NCBI GenBank assembly: GCA_027575805.1
Contig: JANBPU010000306.1
Location: forward strand, 1 to 18,312
DNA from: Mycoemilia scoparia
Taxonomy: Eukaryota; Kickxellomycota; Kickxellomycetes; Kickxellales; Kickxellaceae
Direction of reading: 5' to 3'
DNA: 18,312 bases
Shown here: in pieces, positions 1 to 7,916 of the stretch
Layout of the letters: the number at the start of each line of letters is the position of its first letter
Position numbering within the stretch: position 1 is the stretch's first letter
Notes under the pieces: generated by a model
Databases searched by the model: none
What the model was told of the DNA's origin: nothing
What the model saw: only the letters and a program-made list of their open reading frames with translations
Program-made: the position numbers and the translations under genes

Positions 1-144
1 GAAGAAGTCATGATGTTCCCACCGGTAGTTGTTTGCAGCTTCAAACCACTCTCTAGAAACAGCCTCAAGCTGAACTAAATTATCAATATTTGACTTTTTA
101 GTGATATACTGGCATATGCGGGTTTTTAGTTCCGGCGGAATCAT
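1..144 (-). CDS. F-box-like/LRR family protein, N-terminal fragment cut by the window edge
   Basis: The minus strand is open from an ATG at 144-142 to the window edge, giving 48 residues. They begin MIPPELKTRIC and continue to a SREW motif and a Y-x-W motif at about residues 40-42. Aligned without gaps to the start of the gene at 14269-15909, I count 21 identities in 48 positions, including MIP-ELK-RIC, SREW, E-AN-Y-W and a Phe near the end. This is the classic F-box pattern (a Pro followed by EL, an Ile-rich helix, then S-R-x-W). F-box proteins usually act as substrate adaptors that bind Skp1 in SCF ubiquitin ligases. That role is inferred here, because the substrate-binding part lies outside the window. 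A TATA-like element sits about 82 bases upstream of the ATG. Confidence 0.72.
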   Translation of the reverse strand, partial: MIPPELKTRICQYITKKSNIDNLVQLEAVSREWFEAANNYRWEHHDFF

Positions 145-225
145 AGTAAAGTATGTATAAAGAATGATGTTTAGAAAGTAAGAAAAAAATCGATGTCTCT
201 AATGAGACCTTATGAACAGACCCAC

Positions 226-233
226 TTTATAAA
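226..233 (-). promoter_or_regulatory. TATA-like element of the left F-box-like gene
   Basis: The palindromic octamer TTTATAAA lies about 82 bases upstream of the ATG at 144 on the minus strand. This distance resembles that of the TATA box of the secreted gene at 16685. It fits a core promoter, but such octamers also occur by chance in AT-rich DNA. Confidence 0.35.
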
Positions 234-1148
234 TAAGCAGACTTTGTGATCTAGTGCTACAACTTGATTTTAAATTGTTCGCGAACCTTTCTGCTATTTG
301 GAATTGAGCTTCCTCGTTATATGTTTCTTTCTATCTCTGTTATGATCTTGTAATTTTTACTAGACACCTGTTGTGTTCCCTCATTGGAATAATTTCCCTT
401 TGCAGTTGTGGGCTAGGGCTCACATACATGGCTAAATTTTTGTGCTTTTTTATTTCATTTAGTTTCCACAGTTCCCTAAAAGAATTAGAAAAGCCCACTT
501 TATGATCACAATGTTATGTTACATTTTGAACAATTCTTTTACCTGTTGTATTTCATGTTAATGAAATGCATGTGTTGAGATCTAAAACTTCTGTATAATA
601 ATCTTGCAGACATTCAAATAAAAGATTCCTTTTGTATTTGCATTCGTATCAAATTTCGCAGCCACTGAGTTACATAGTTTCTTTGAAACCATTTCTTTCA
701 ACTTTTCAATACACTAAATATATCCTATAAGCACTGTGGATTACAGTGAGCTGCACTGAAAGAGCCAGAATCTTTTATGCCTTCCAAACCAAATGTTTAG
801 CAACTAGTGAAATATTTATATTTTCTTACACATCTGTATTAGCAAAAAGTAATGTATGTGTCGACTCCAAGCACATAAAATTAATAATGAAGGCCATACG
901 GATCAGATATTTGATGAGTAGTGACCATTTACTAATAAGTTGTTGTCACCCCTATAATAATTGTCCGCCAAGAGGTACCCTTCAAAAATTATCACTCATA
1001 TTTTGAATTAATTGTACATAGCAATATCTAGCAAAAAGCAGTTAGCTTATATTAAGTGAATTATGCTTTTATAGAATTGTATCATAGCAATAAAGATATA
1101 TATGTATACAAGTTAAATATATAAATATAAAATCCATAAAACGTATAA
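234..1148. other. AT-rich intergenic spacer, no supported gene
   Basis: This stretch separates two minus-strand genes. It is AT-rich, with short A/T runs and AATAAA-like hexamers near 616 and 1089 on the plus strand. The longest open frame (plus strand, about 746-1006) starts at GTG and has no recognisable domain or signal peptide. I see nothing that supports a gene or structured RNA here. Confidence 0.6.
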
Positions 1149-1877
1149 TCACAGGTGCACTATGTCCTCCTCCTCATCTAGAAAGCTGATAGAGTCATAA
1201 TCAATATTCCTTTTTTTGCTAAGCCTTTCAAGCTCAAGTGGTAATGGTTGTGATGTACTGCCATCTGAGACTTCCATCGAAGAAAACAGCATTTTTGGTT
1301 TTCGGCGAACTTGTTTTACAGGATTTTTGGCAAAAGGATTGTCAGTAAATTGTTTAAAGCTAACGTGCCCGCTGGATAATGTCGAAAGTTCCTCGAAAAA
1401 ATCATGGTCTATTTTGCTTTCACATTGACTTGAATCCCTTCTGTTACGTTTAAGTTTTGTGAAAAGGTTGGGCGGGGTCCACAATCTTTTGTGCCAGGGG
1501 TTGATATTCTGAAGACTTGTATGCTGGCCTCCAATTATGCATGAAATTTCCATATCAGCTTTGGTGACCTTTTGTCTCGAGCATGTTGGATCTTCTCCAC
1601 AAGGCTTGTAAACCAAGGGCTCAGAATCCAAAGGGTGTACTAGTTCGGATGCCCAGTTTTTTTGCATTGCCCTGTCAAATTCTCTCTGGGAAAGTGGATC
1701 CGAATCAAGTGATGAGACTTATTCAGCAACATGTCGTTTAAATATCCTCTTCGTCCATTTAGTGATATTCCTGTGCGACTTGGACTTCTGAAAAGAACAG
1801 GAGGTGTCCTGAATAGGTGATATGACACTACCTGCCCTATTATGTTCCCTGCAGGTGTATTGGAAAAGACTCGAAAT
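1149..1877 (-). CDS. hypothetical protein, 3' part of a probably spliced gene with an unresolved frame switch
   Basis: Two minus-strand frames look coding and follow each other. The downstream frame is open from 1718 to the stop at 1149 (189 residues). It is rich in charged residues and ends in an acidic segment, FLDEEEDIVHL. The upstream frame is open from a good 3' splice site (TTTTTTAAACAG, ending at 1878) through 1640 and includes TPPVLFRSPSRTG and RRGYLNDML. The downstream frame is blocked by TAA at 1721-1719, and its natural continuation (SSLDSDPLSQREF) begins just after it. Translation must therefore pass from one frame to the other between about 1719 and 1643. No canonical GTAAGT/GTATGT donor lies there, so the join is an atypical short intron, a one-base sequence error, or a true frameshift mutation. 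I recognise no family. The start codon must lie in an upstream exon. Confidence 0.5.
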
Positions 1878-2072
1878 CTGTTTAAAAAATGGTTTGGAAA
1901 ACATATGTATCTTTAAAAAGCGCAAGTTTAAACTGAGCACTCAGCATTGAAGGCTTTTATAGAAAGTGCTAAACAGAAATTTTCAATGTTGGGTTATAGC
2001 TATGGCAGCTGCGTAACAACATGTTTTGGAGAACTTACTCATATCAGAAAAGTGTACTATTTAAGGCTTGTT

Positions 2073-2243
2073 ATTGAGTAAGTTTTTTTGTTGAACCAAA
2101 CCTTTTTTTATTATATGATTTTTAGAGAAAATCATCAAACATACCAAGAACATCTCTTTGAGAGAATATGATTCCGTGGTCTTTGGTTATGATTATTTTC
2201 TCTAAAAATCAGAATTTCCTTAGATAAAACCAACTTACTCAAT
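2073..2243. repeat. nested inverted repeat (12-bp outer and 17-bp inner arms)
   Basis: A perfect 17-base inverted repeat, TGATTTTTAGAGAAAAT, occupies 2116-2132 and 2195-2211 (reverse complement), with a 62-base spacer. Outside it, ATTGAGTAAGTT at 2073-2084 is repeated inverted at 2232-2243. The sequences between inner and outer arms differ in length (31 versus 20 bases) and in sequence. This could be an old inverted duplication or a foldback/MITE-like element. It overlaps the candidate exons described for the minus strand. Confidence 0.6.
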
Positions 2244-2359
2244 CTGACACAACAGGAGTCAATTCCAGTATTCTTAGCTAATAAAATGGCAATAAAAATG
2301 ATTGCCTGGAAATGATCAACATTTATATTTTGCTCTTGTATATTGAGATGGGAAATAAT
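2145..2359 (-). CDS. candidate upstream exons of the hypothetical gene at 1149-1877
   Basis: On the minus strand a frame is open from 2359 to a canonical donor (exon end 2239, GTAAGT at 2238-2233). It contains a hydrophobic, protein-like run (AIIFIAILLAKNTGIDS). A 37-base candidate intron (2238-2202) ends in TGATTTTTAG. The frame then continues for 57 bases (2201-2145: KKIIITKDHGIIFSQRDVL) to a GTATGT donor at 2144. A further GTAAGT donor is at 2038-2033. The segment has no ATG in frame, so a first exon must lie further upstream, between here and 2640. The 37-base intron is short, and reading straight through it also stays open for 18 codons past its end. The exon model is therefore tentative. 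Arrangement and strand suggest these are 5' exons of the gene ending at 1149. Confidence 0.3.
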
Positions 2360-2495
2360 TTAAAGCAGTAGCCAGACTCAGTGAAATGTAAGAGCATATC
2401 GTTATCACATTTTAACAAGCATACCAATGCGATATAGACTTCATTTTAATAAACGTCTATTCATAAAGTGTAAAAAGAAGTTATCTATTATAAAT

Positions 2496-2501
2496 TTTAT
2501 T
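2496..2501 (-). terminator. candidate polyadenylation signal for the UbiB-like gene
   Basis: AATAAA on the minus strand, about 145 bases beyond the stop codon at 2644, in an AT-rich context. Confidence 0.35.
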
Positions 2502-2643
2502 AATACAACTCTACAAATTGCAACATGGCCAAGTTGCATACTGCATTTGATAGGTCAAAGAAAATGATGTGCTTCTGATTTACATTTGGCCATAGCAATA
2601 ATACTTCGGCACTTATAATACATTCGAAATCAAGACTCTACAT

Positions 2644-4899
2644 CTAGTCCGTAGAATTCATAAAGGGAGAGAAGGGACCGAAATAAGGTTCATCGTCATA
2701 GCCCCAATTGTGTATGTATTCAATATATTGGCGCATCTCAACATAAAACCATATAGCAAGTAGGTCAAACTTGTTTGGTGGTCTGATTGTTTCAAGATCT
2801 TGACTTGCATCATTCTCTGCTGACTCGTCCTTCTGCCTTTGTCGCTTAGACAGAGAGGTTTTATGACGGATTTGGTTCTTTGCTTCCTCTTTCCACCAGT
2901 CTCTAAGGATAGGCAATGCAGCCTTCAAAATATCGAGGTTTGGATCGAGCTGGCGACCAATTCCTTCAAGTACAAATATGGCCATAATGACATTAACAAA
3001 ATCAGGCTCAAGCTTAACGTGGTGCTTTCTAACCGCCATCATGGTTTTGGATAGTATGCTTCCAATTGTGAGCTTGGATAACTTAAACGACAAGTCACGA
3101 ACGCCAAGGACTATGTCTTGGATACGCAGAGCAAATATTTCTGGATCAATGACAAGGTTGGGGGTACGGCATCTCTCTACCATCAATTTTCCAGCCTTTA
3201 ATCCATCAAATGTACATATTGCTTCAAAAAGATCTAGGAAATTGCGACGGTCATTAGGCTCTAGGGTTGTTGCTAACCCACAATCCAGAAAGACGAGGTC
3301 TGCAGTGAATCCCCATACTGAGAGCTGGGATAGGTATTCCTTTAACCCTTTGGGATCATTTGATAGTTCTCTTATATGGTTATGGACCTCATCTGATGTT
3401 GGAAACTCGGGCGGATCCATAGGATATCTCATGTATGGTCCAAATTGACTAGTGTCAAAGTACCTTGACAACATTCGGTCGAGGGAAGAAAGTAGAGGTG
3501 GAGGCGATACGAATGATACCAATATGTTCCCTGGATGGAGATCGGCATGGATAAAGTTGTCATTTATGATCATTCTCAAAAATCCGTCAAGACCAATTCC
3601 AGCGGCCTGCTTATCAAAGGACGATCCTGAGTTTGAAAACAGAGTTCCTAGAGGCACAGCGCTCTCGTATGTTTCAAACAAAACATAGTCCTTGCAGAGT
3701 GGCCGAATGGGTTGAGGGAATTGGATTTTTGGCCGGTCTTTGAAGTTTTTGGTGAATTTCCTTAGATTCTCGGTCTCATTGAGCAAATTAATTTGGCTCT
3801 TCATAAGATCTCCAAACATTTCTACTTCTTCAGGGAAACTGAACCATTTCAGGGACGGAATTGCATTAAGGAGCTTTGCAAATAATGACATAATCTTTAG
3901 ATCATAGTCGATCATGAATTCGACATGGGGATGCAACACTTTTATGGCCACTTGGGGATTCTTTTTACCGTCAGCTATGACTTTATCGATCTCCTCGTCA
4001 TTAAAGAGCTGGGTTTCGGCATTCTTTTGTTTCAGAAATGTGGATAGCGAATCAACACGGATCATGGCCCTATGGACTTGGGCTATAGCGCCAGCACCCA
4101 ATGGCTCTTCTTCAATCCACTCAAAAAGTTCGCCAGGAGATATTGGGTCGATAGCAGCTTCAATGGCCTCTAGACTGTATTTGAAATCGTGAGGGCGATT
4201 TTTCGAATGCAGCTTTCCCAGTTGAGAACAGAATTCTTTGCTAAATAAGTCTGAGCGAGAAGCAGCCCACTGTGCAAGCTTAATAAATGTGGGGCCTGCT
4301 CTTTGCATCTGGTTAGCCAGGAATGAATACCACCATTTCCGCCCTGTAGTTTCTCCACCTGAGTTATCGTCAATGACGCTGCCAAACCACCCAACTGGAT
4401 AGACTACAATTACTGGAACAAATACAAATGCCAAGTATACTGCCCGCAAAACTACAATGAAGGGGGTAAGTACAAATCTCTCGCTCAGTTTTTTAATGAT
4501 GGATATCCAGCTGCGTGGCTTCTTTTTGATAAGGGTCGAAATATGTTCATCAGAGCTCTGAGTCAGCGTGGGCTTTTTAGACTGCGGGTTTTTTGCGTTA
4601 TATATAGATTTGCAGTATAGTACATTCCTTCTAAAGCTGATATGGCTGTTTCTTAGTAAATCGGGGAACTTGTCGGCTGCCCAGTCAATCGACATTGGAA
4701 GACAGAGAGCTAATACAGATCCACAGCCAAAGCTGAAAAGAGTGGTAGTAGACCGCTTCTGCCTGAATCCGTGACCACCGCTTCCGCTACCCTGATAAGA
4801 ATATCTGGGTGCTGCTCCTTTCAGACCTATGATTCGGGGATTATAGGAACAGCCCCTACTTCTAAAGCTCCTTAGGGTAGGAAGTAATAGTTTCTGCAT
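2644..4899 (-). CDS. mitochondrial UbiB/ABC1 atypical kinase-like protein, ADCK2/Cqd1 type
   Basis: A 751-residue intronless frame starting at ATG 4899. The N-terminus is basic and hydroxylated, with no acidic residue for about 70 residues, like a mitochondrial presequence. Hydrophobic segments lie at about 53-70 and 143-175. The UbiB core follows: KxGQ-like motif K207-L-A-Q210; nucleotide loop G268-A-G-A-I-A-Q-V-H276; ion-pair Lys320 in VAIK; E377-N378; catalytic loop H451-A-D-L-H-P-G-N458; and a DxG metal site D539-C-G541. About 80 residues separate the catalytic loop from DxG, a long insert of the sort I associate with ADCK2-type members. The family acts at the mitochondrial inner membrane or intermembrane space in coenzyme Q homeostasis; yeast Cqd1 controls CoQ distribution. 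ADCK2/Cqd1 is favoured over Coq8/ADCK3 because the AAAS loop is absent. Two family residues deviate (Gly to Ala in KxGQ; Gly in the A-rich loop). Confidence 0.9.
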   Translation of the reverse strand: MQKLLLPTLRSFRSRGCSYNPRIIGLKGAAPRYSYQGSGSGGHGFRQKRSTTTLFSFGCGSVLALCLPMSIDWAADKFPDLLRNSHISFRRNVLYCKSIYNAKNPQSKKPTLTQSSDEHISTLIKKKPRSWISIIKKLSERFVLTPFIVVLRAVYLAFVFVPVIVVYPVGWFGSVIDDNSGGETTGRKWWYSFLANQMQRAGPTFIKLAQWAASRSDLFSKEFCSQLGKLHSKNRPHDFKYSLEAIEAAIDPISPGELFEWIEEEPLGAGAIAQVHRAMIRVDSLSTFLKQKNAETQLFNDEEIDKVIADGKKNPQVAIKVLHPHVEFMIDYDLKIMSLFAKLLNAIPSLKWFSFPEEVEMFGDLMKSQINLLNETENLRKFTKNFKDRPKIQFPQPIRPLCKDYVLFETYESAVPLGTLFSNSGSSFDKQAAGIGLDGFLRMIINDNFIHADLHPGNILVSFVSPPPLLSSLDRMLSRYFDTSQFGPYMRYPMDPPEFPTSDEVHNHIRELSNDPKGLKEYLSQLSVWGFTADLVFLDCGLATTLEPNDRRNFLDLFEAICTFDGLKAGKLMVERCRTPNLVIDPEIFALRIQDIVLGVRDLSFKLSKLTIGSILSKTMMAVRKHHVKLEPDFVNVIMAIFVLEGIGRQLDPNLDILKAALPILRDWWKEEAKNQIRHKTSLSKRQRQKDESAENDASQDLETIRPPNKFDLLAIWFYVEMRQYIEYIHNWGYDDEPYFGPFSPFMNSTD

Positions 4900-5859
4900 T
4901 GGCGGTTTCCAATTGCAAAGTGGTTACTATTCAATACCTTTTGCTAGAGTTTCAAGTAATTTAGAATTTACCGCCTGCAACTAGAGAGTGTCGGTGCTTA
5001 GGCATAAGGTGCAGTGGAGTTGCTATACATCAGTACGACGCCTTGTTGTCTGCAAATAATGTAAACTTGAAAAAACTAAACAGGAAATGAAATGCTAGTT
5101 GATAAGAGTGATGTGTAGCTTCCACAAGATCACACTCGTCAATCTGCTTTCATCATCGCATGGGCTGCAAGGGCAGAGAAAGTCTAATGTGATTGTGTTG
5201 ACGTATGTCCTGAAACTTTCTGACAATTATTTAACCTTTTGTTTTAATAGAAAATGCGAAAGAAATCACATGGTTTCAGCACTTTAGATGCTTGGATACA
5301 TTTACAATCGAAAATGCTACTGCGTAGCACCATTGTCAAAACTAAGGATGGAGAAGCCAGAATATGGTACTACCAAGCTTGAGCAAACAAGACAAATAGA
5401 GCCAGCTTGCACCAATATTGGGTTGGTTAGGTAATTAAAAAAGGATTAGTGTGCCTCCTCTTCCGCTTTGTGAGAGAAAGATAAACCAAAAAGACCTATA
5501 CATTCATTTCAAATAAAAGTTTTTTCTTTGAGAATAAGGGTCAAATGAGCCAATCGGTGAGAGGAAGAGATGCAAAAAATCCTTTTTATCCCACAATTGA
5601 TCTAACGATAGAAAAACGTTTACATATTGAGTGATGGGGGATATGGTGGCTAAAATTGATTTTACTAAAAATCTATTATATTATATCTGTCATTTCCAAA
5701 AAAAGCGTAGGAAGCGCTATATCACCAGATCTTCTCCTGTAAGTTATCACTATCCTTTTTGATTTCCTTTTGCTTTCAAGTAACATAGATTTTCTTTTTA
5801 TACTTTTTCTGTAAATTACCCTCTAAAGCTTTATCAAGGCAATTTGTACATATACCAAC
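4900..5859. other. intergenic spacer upstream of the UbiB-like gene, no supported gene
   Basis: This region should contain the promoter of the minus-strand UbiB-like gene. An open frame on the plus strand (about 5099-5287) starts at TTG and resembles nothing I know. I found no tRNA-like A/B boxes and no long repeats. Confidence 0.5.
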
Positions 5860-6040
5860 CTAACTATACACACAACCTTGTTTGCATTCGAAATAACAAA
5901 GGTCATTCCAACACTTGTAACCTTTAGCATTCAAGTACCTCATTTTGTAGCATTCATTTCTGGCTATTTGCAAGCAGCGAGAAAGGTAGGGATATTTTTT
6001 CGGTTTAAATTCACAGCCAAATGGGGTTGGGCATTCCCCC
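5860..6040 (-). CDS. orphan cysteine-rich coding segment, probable last exon or relic of a small secreted protein
   Basis: The minus-strand frame ends at a stop at 5860. About 60 residues follow a strong candidate 3' splice site (CACTAATAATAG, AG at 6042-6041). It has eight cysteines, in the order GEC, FGC, SRC, NEC, YKC, DLC, FEC, QGC. Spacings are 5, 12, 7, 13, 4, 3 and 3 residues. That number and even pairing suggest four disulfides in an extracellular protein. The frame has no ATG at its beginning, and TAA blocks it 30 bases above the acceptor, so an upstream exon would be needed. I did not find a convincing signal-peptide exon in the 290 bases before the TFIIB start. It may be a final exon with a distant first exon, or a gene remnant. 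I do not recognise the family. Confidence 0.38.
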
Positions 6041-6107
6041 CTATTATTAGTGTACTTTAACAAATAGCATAGTTACATAGTGCCAAAACCTGATGATTTA
6101 AAATGAG

Positions 6108-6121
6108 TATATATATATATA
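6108..6121. repeat. (TA)n microsatellite in the TFIIB upstream region
   Basis: An uninterrupted TA tract about 210 bases upstream of the TFIIB ATG. It may act as a poly(dA:dT)-type open promoter element or may simply be a microsatellite. Confidence 0.7.
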
Positions 6122-6329
6122 CATCTGTGTCTAAATGTTTGTGTATAATATTGTGGTATACCATCAGTAGAATCCTTGATTTTCATAGATTGTAAAAGCG
6201 ATCTTGCCAGGTTGACCTAATAAAGTGGTGCTCTTTGCACGGCGTTGGAATTGTTTGATTTAGCAAGAGTGCAACTTTTGCTCCTCCATCCTTTAGTCGC
6301 GTTTGCTTTGGACAGATCCGTTCTTTAAA

Positions 6330-7916
6330 ATGGCCAGTACAGAAAATACCGCAGTGACCTCAGGTGCTGCTTTGCAGCCAAAAAATCAAAACGTGATCTC
6401 AGGCATAGCTAGTAACAACGGTTCGTCTGGTGATGCCAGCATTCCCGGTCTTAGCCAAGGCTATAGTTCTGGGAGCGCCGTATCTACTAGCGGGCCAAAT
6501 ACCCCAACCACAGGGATGTCTCGGAACAACTCTGAAACCAAAATTAAGGCTGAGCCACAGAGTTACAGTTCTGGAAATGCTTTCTCTACTGGTGGATATA
6601 ATGGACCAGCTACCGCAATGTCCCTGTCAGATAGCTCTTCTCAAGCCAATGTCAAAACAGAGCTTCAGGGCCCAAACATTTCAAAGGCCTCTGGTGCACC
6701 AATAAAGCCAGAGTCCTATCAACCTCAGAGCTTTAACAATGGTGCTTCGGTCAGTTCTCTGAGGTCTACGTCTACCTATGTTCCTCCACCCATACCTCCA
6801 GCCAGATCCACGCCCATGCGCCATAATGGTGCCAACATGATAGGGTTTGGACAGTTTAAGAAGCCAGCAGCCGGCACACCTTCAGTGATGCCACAAAACA
6901 ATGCCAGCATCTCTTCTTCAAACAGTCCTCTGAGAAGAGACAAGGAAGAAACCGCAATGCCACTAGTTGATCCTCGCACAAATGTTGTTCTCATATGCCC
7001 AGACTGCCGAAATCCCACGCCAAATATAATGGAAGAGTTTGCGCAGGGTGATCTTGTTTGCGGAGACTGTGGACTTGTGCTTGGAGACAGAATCATTGAT
7101 ACCAGGTCTGAGTGGCGTACATTTGCTAATGACGAGGGTGATGATCCGAGTCGTGTTGGTGGAGCATTGAGCGACCTAACGCCTGAAAGTGGACTTGACA
7201 CGGCGATTGCACACGGCGGAGATGGTGGATCCGGCATGGCACGCGAACTAAACAAGATTCACGGGCGAAGCACGGCTATAAGGCACGAAAAAGCCTTGAT
7301 GCAAGCATTCAAGTATATCCAGACGATATGCGACAAGGATGAAATGACAAAAGCGGTTAGCACTGCTGCCAAAAAGATATTCAAAGAGCTGGATGGAAAG
7401 AAATTTGTACGAGGGAAATCCCTCGATATCTTGGTCGGTATTTCGATTTACCGGGGATGTATTGAAGGTGGCGAATCGCGCACATTCAAAGATGTAGCTG
7501 ACATGGTTAACATCCAAAAGAAGGATCTGGGACGTGCTTACAAAGAGATGAAGCTTCACTTGGACTTGGTTGGCACAGGTACTTCCTCTGAAATCCTGAT
7601 ACCTCGGTATTGTGCAAATCTGTCTCTCCCGGTCATGGCAACAAGCAAAGCCCTGCTGTTGAATTCCATTGCCAAAGAGCGTGGGACGCTTGCAGGAAAA
7701 AGTCCCTTGTCCATTGCTGCATCCTGTGTCTATATGATCTCTATGCTTATTGGCCATCCACGGCAGATATCGGCACTTTCAAAAATATCAAGGACAAGTG
7801 AGGTCACAATAAAAAACGCGTACAAAAAGATGTATGGCGAGCGTTATGAGCTCCTTGACGACAAAATCCTTGAAGGGTTAGACAAGAGGGTGCTTGAGAC
7901 TCTGCCTCCTAGTTAG
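6330..7916 (+). CDS. SUA7: transcription initiation factor TFIIB with a ~209-residue N-terminal extension
   Basis: The 528-residue product starts at ATG 6330 (A at -3, G at +4); the frame is open a further 27 bases upstream without another ATG. Residues 223-247 form the zinc ribbon (C223-x2-C226, 17 residues, C244-x2-C247). The B-reader and linker follow (SEWRTFAND at 260-268, DDPSRVG at 271-277). Two cyclin-like repeats lie at about 318-415 and 425-515, the second beginning IPRYCANLSLP. TFIIB bridges TBP at the promoter to RNA polymerase II in the nucleus and sets the start site. The second-repeat helix reads E-V-T-I-K, where the human BRE-contacting segment has V-T-I-R. Known TFIIBs are roughly 315-345 residues; this one adds a Ser/Asn/Gly/Pro-rich region before the ribbon. 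Met210 (6957) would give a canonical-length 319-residue form. The open frame and protein-level repeats argue that the extension is translated. Confidence 0.95.
   Translation: MASTENTAVTSGAALQPKNQNVISGIASNNGSSGDASIPGLSQGYSSGSAVSTSGPNTPTTGMSRNNSETKIKAEPQSYSSGNAFSTGGYNGPATAMSLSDSSSQANVKTELQGPNISKASGAPIKPESYQPQSFNNGASVSSLRSTSTYVPPPIPPARSTPMRHNGANMIGFGQFKKPAAGTPSVMPQNNASISSSNSPLRRDKEETAMPLVDPRTNVVLICPDCRNPTPNIMEEFAQGDLVCGDCGLVLGDRIIDTRSEWRTFANDEGDDPSRVGGALSDLTPESGLDTAIAHGGDGGSGMARELNKIHGRSTAIRHEKALMQAFKYIQTICDKDEMTKAVSTAAKKIFKELDGKKFVRGKSLDILVGISIYRGCIEGGESRTFKDVADMVNIQKKDLGRAYKEMKLHLDLVGTGTSSEILIPRYCANLSLPVMATSKALLLNSIAKERGTLAGKSPLSIAASCVYMISMLIGHPRQISALSKISRTSEVTIKNAYKKMYGERYELLDDKILEGLDKRVLETLPPS
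6456..6668 (+). repeat. degenerate tandem duplication in the TFIIB N-terminal extension
   Basis: Residues 43-77 and 77-113 of the TFIIB product are related units. Each begins Q-x-Y-S-S-G-x-A, continues S-T-x-G and x-M-S, and ends in a ΨKxE motif (IKAE at 72-75, VKTE at 108-111). A third, partial unit carries IKPE at 125-128 and then QSFNNGASVSS at 133-143. The similarity is clearer in protein than in DNA, which suggests an old duplication kept in frame. Confidence 0.65.

Noticed and set aside
746..1006. 86-codon plus-strand open frame
   Set aside because: It begins at GTG, has no domain, signal or membrane pattern, and lies in a low-complexity AT-rich spacer.
6303..6329. Nine-residue extension of TFIIB from TTG
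   Set aside because: The next codon candidate, ATG at 6330, has A at -3 and G at +4; a TTG start is unlikely in a fungus.
6776..7757. Long minus-strand frames across TFIIB
   Set aside because: They are antisense shadows of the TFIIB coding strand, which has clear domain evidence.
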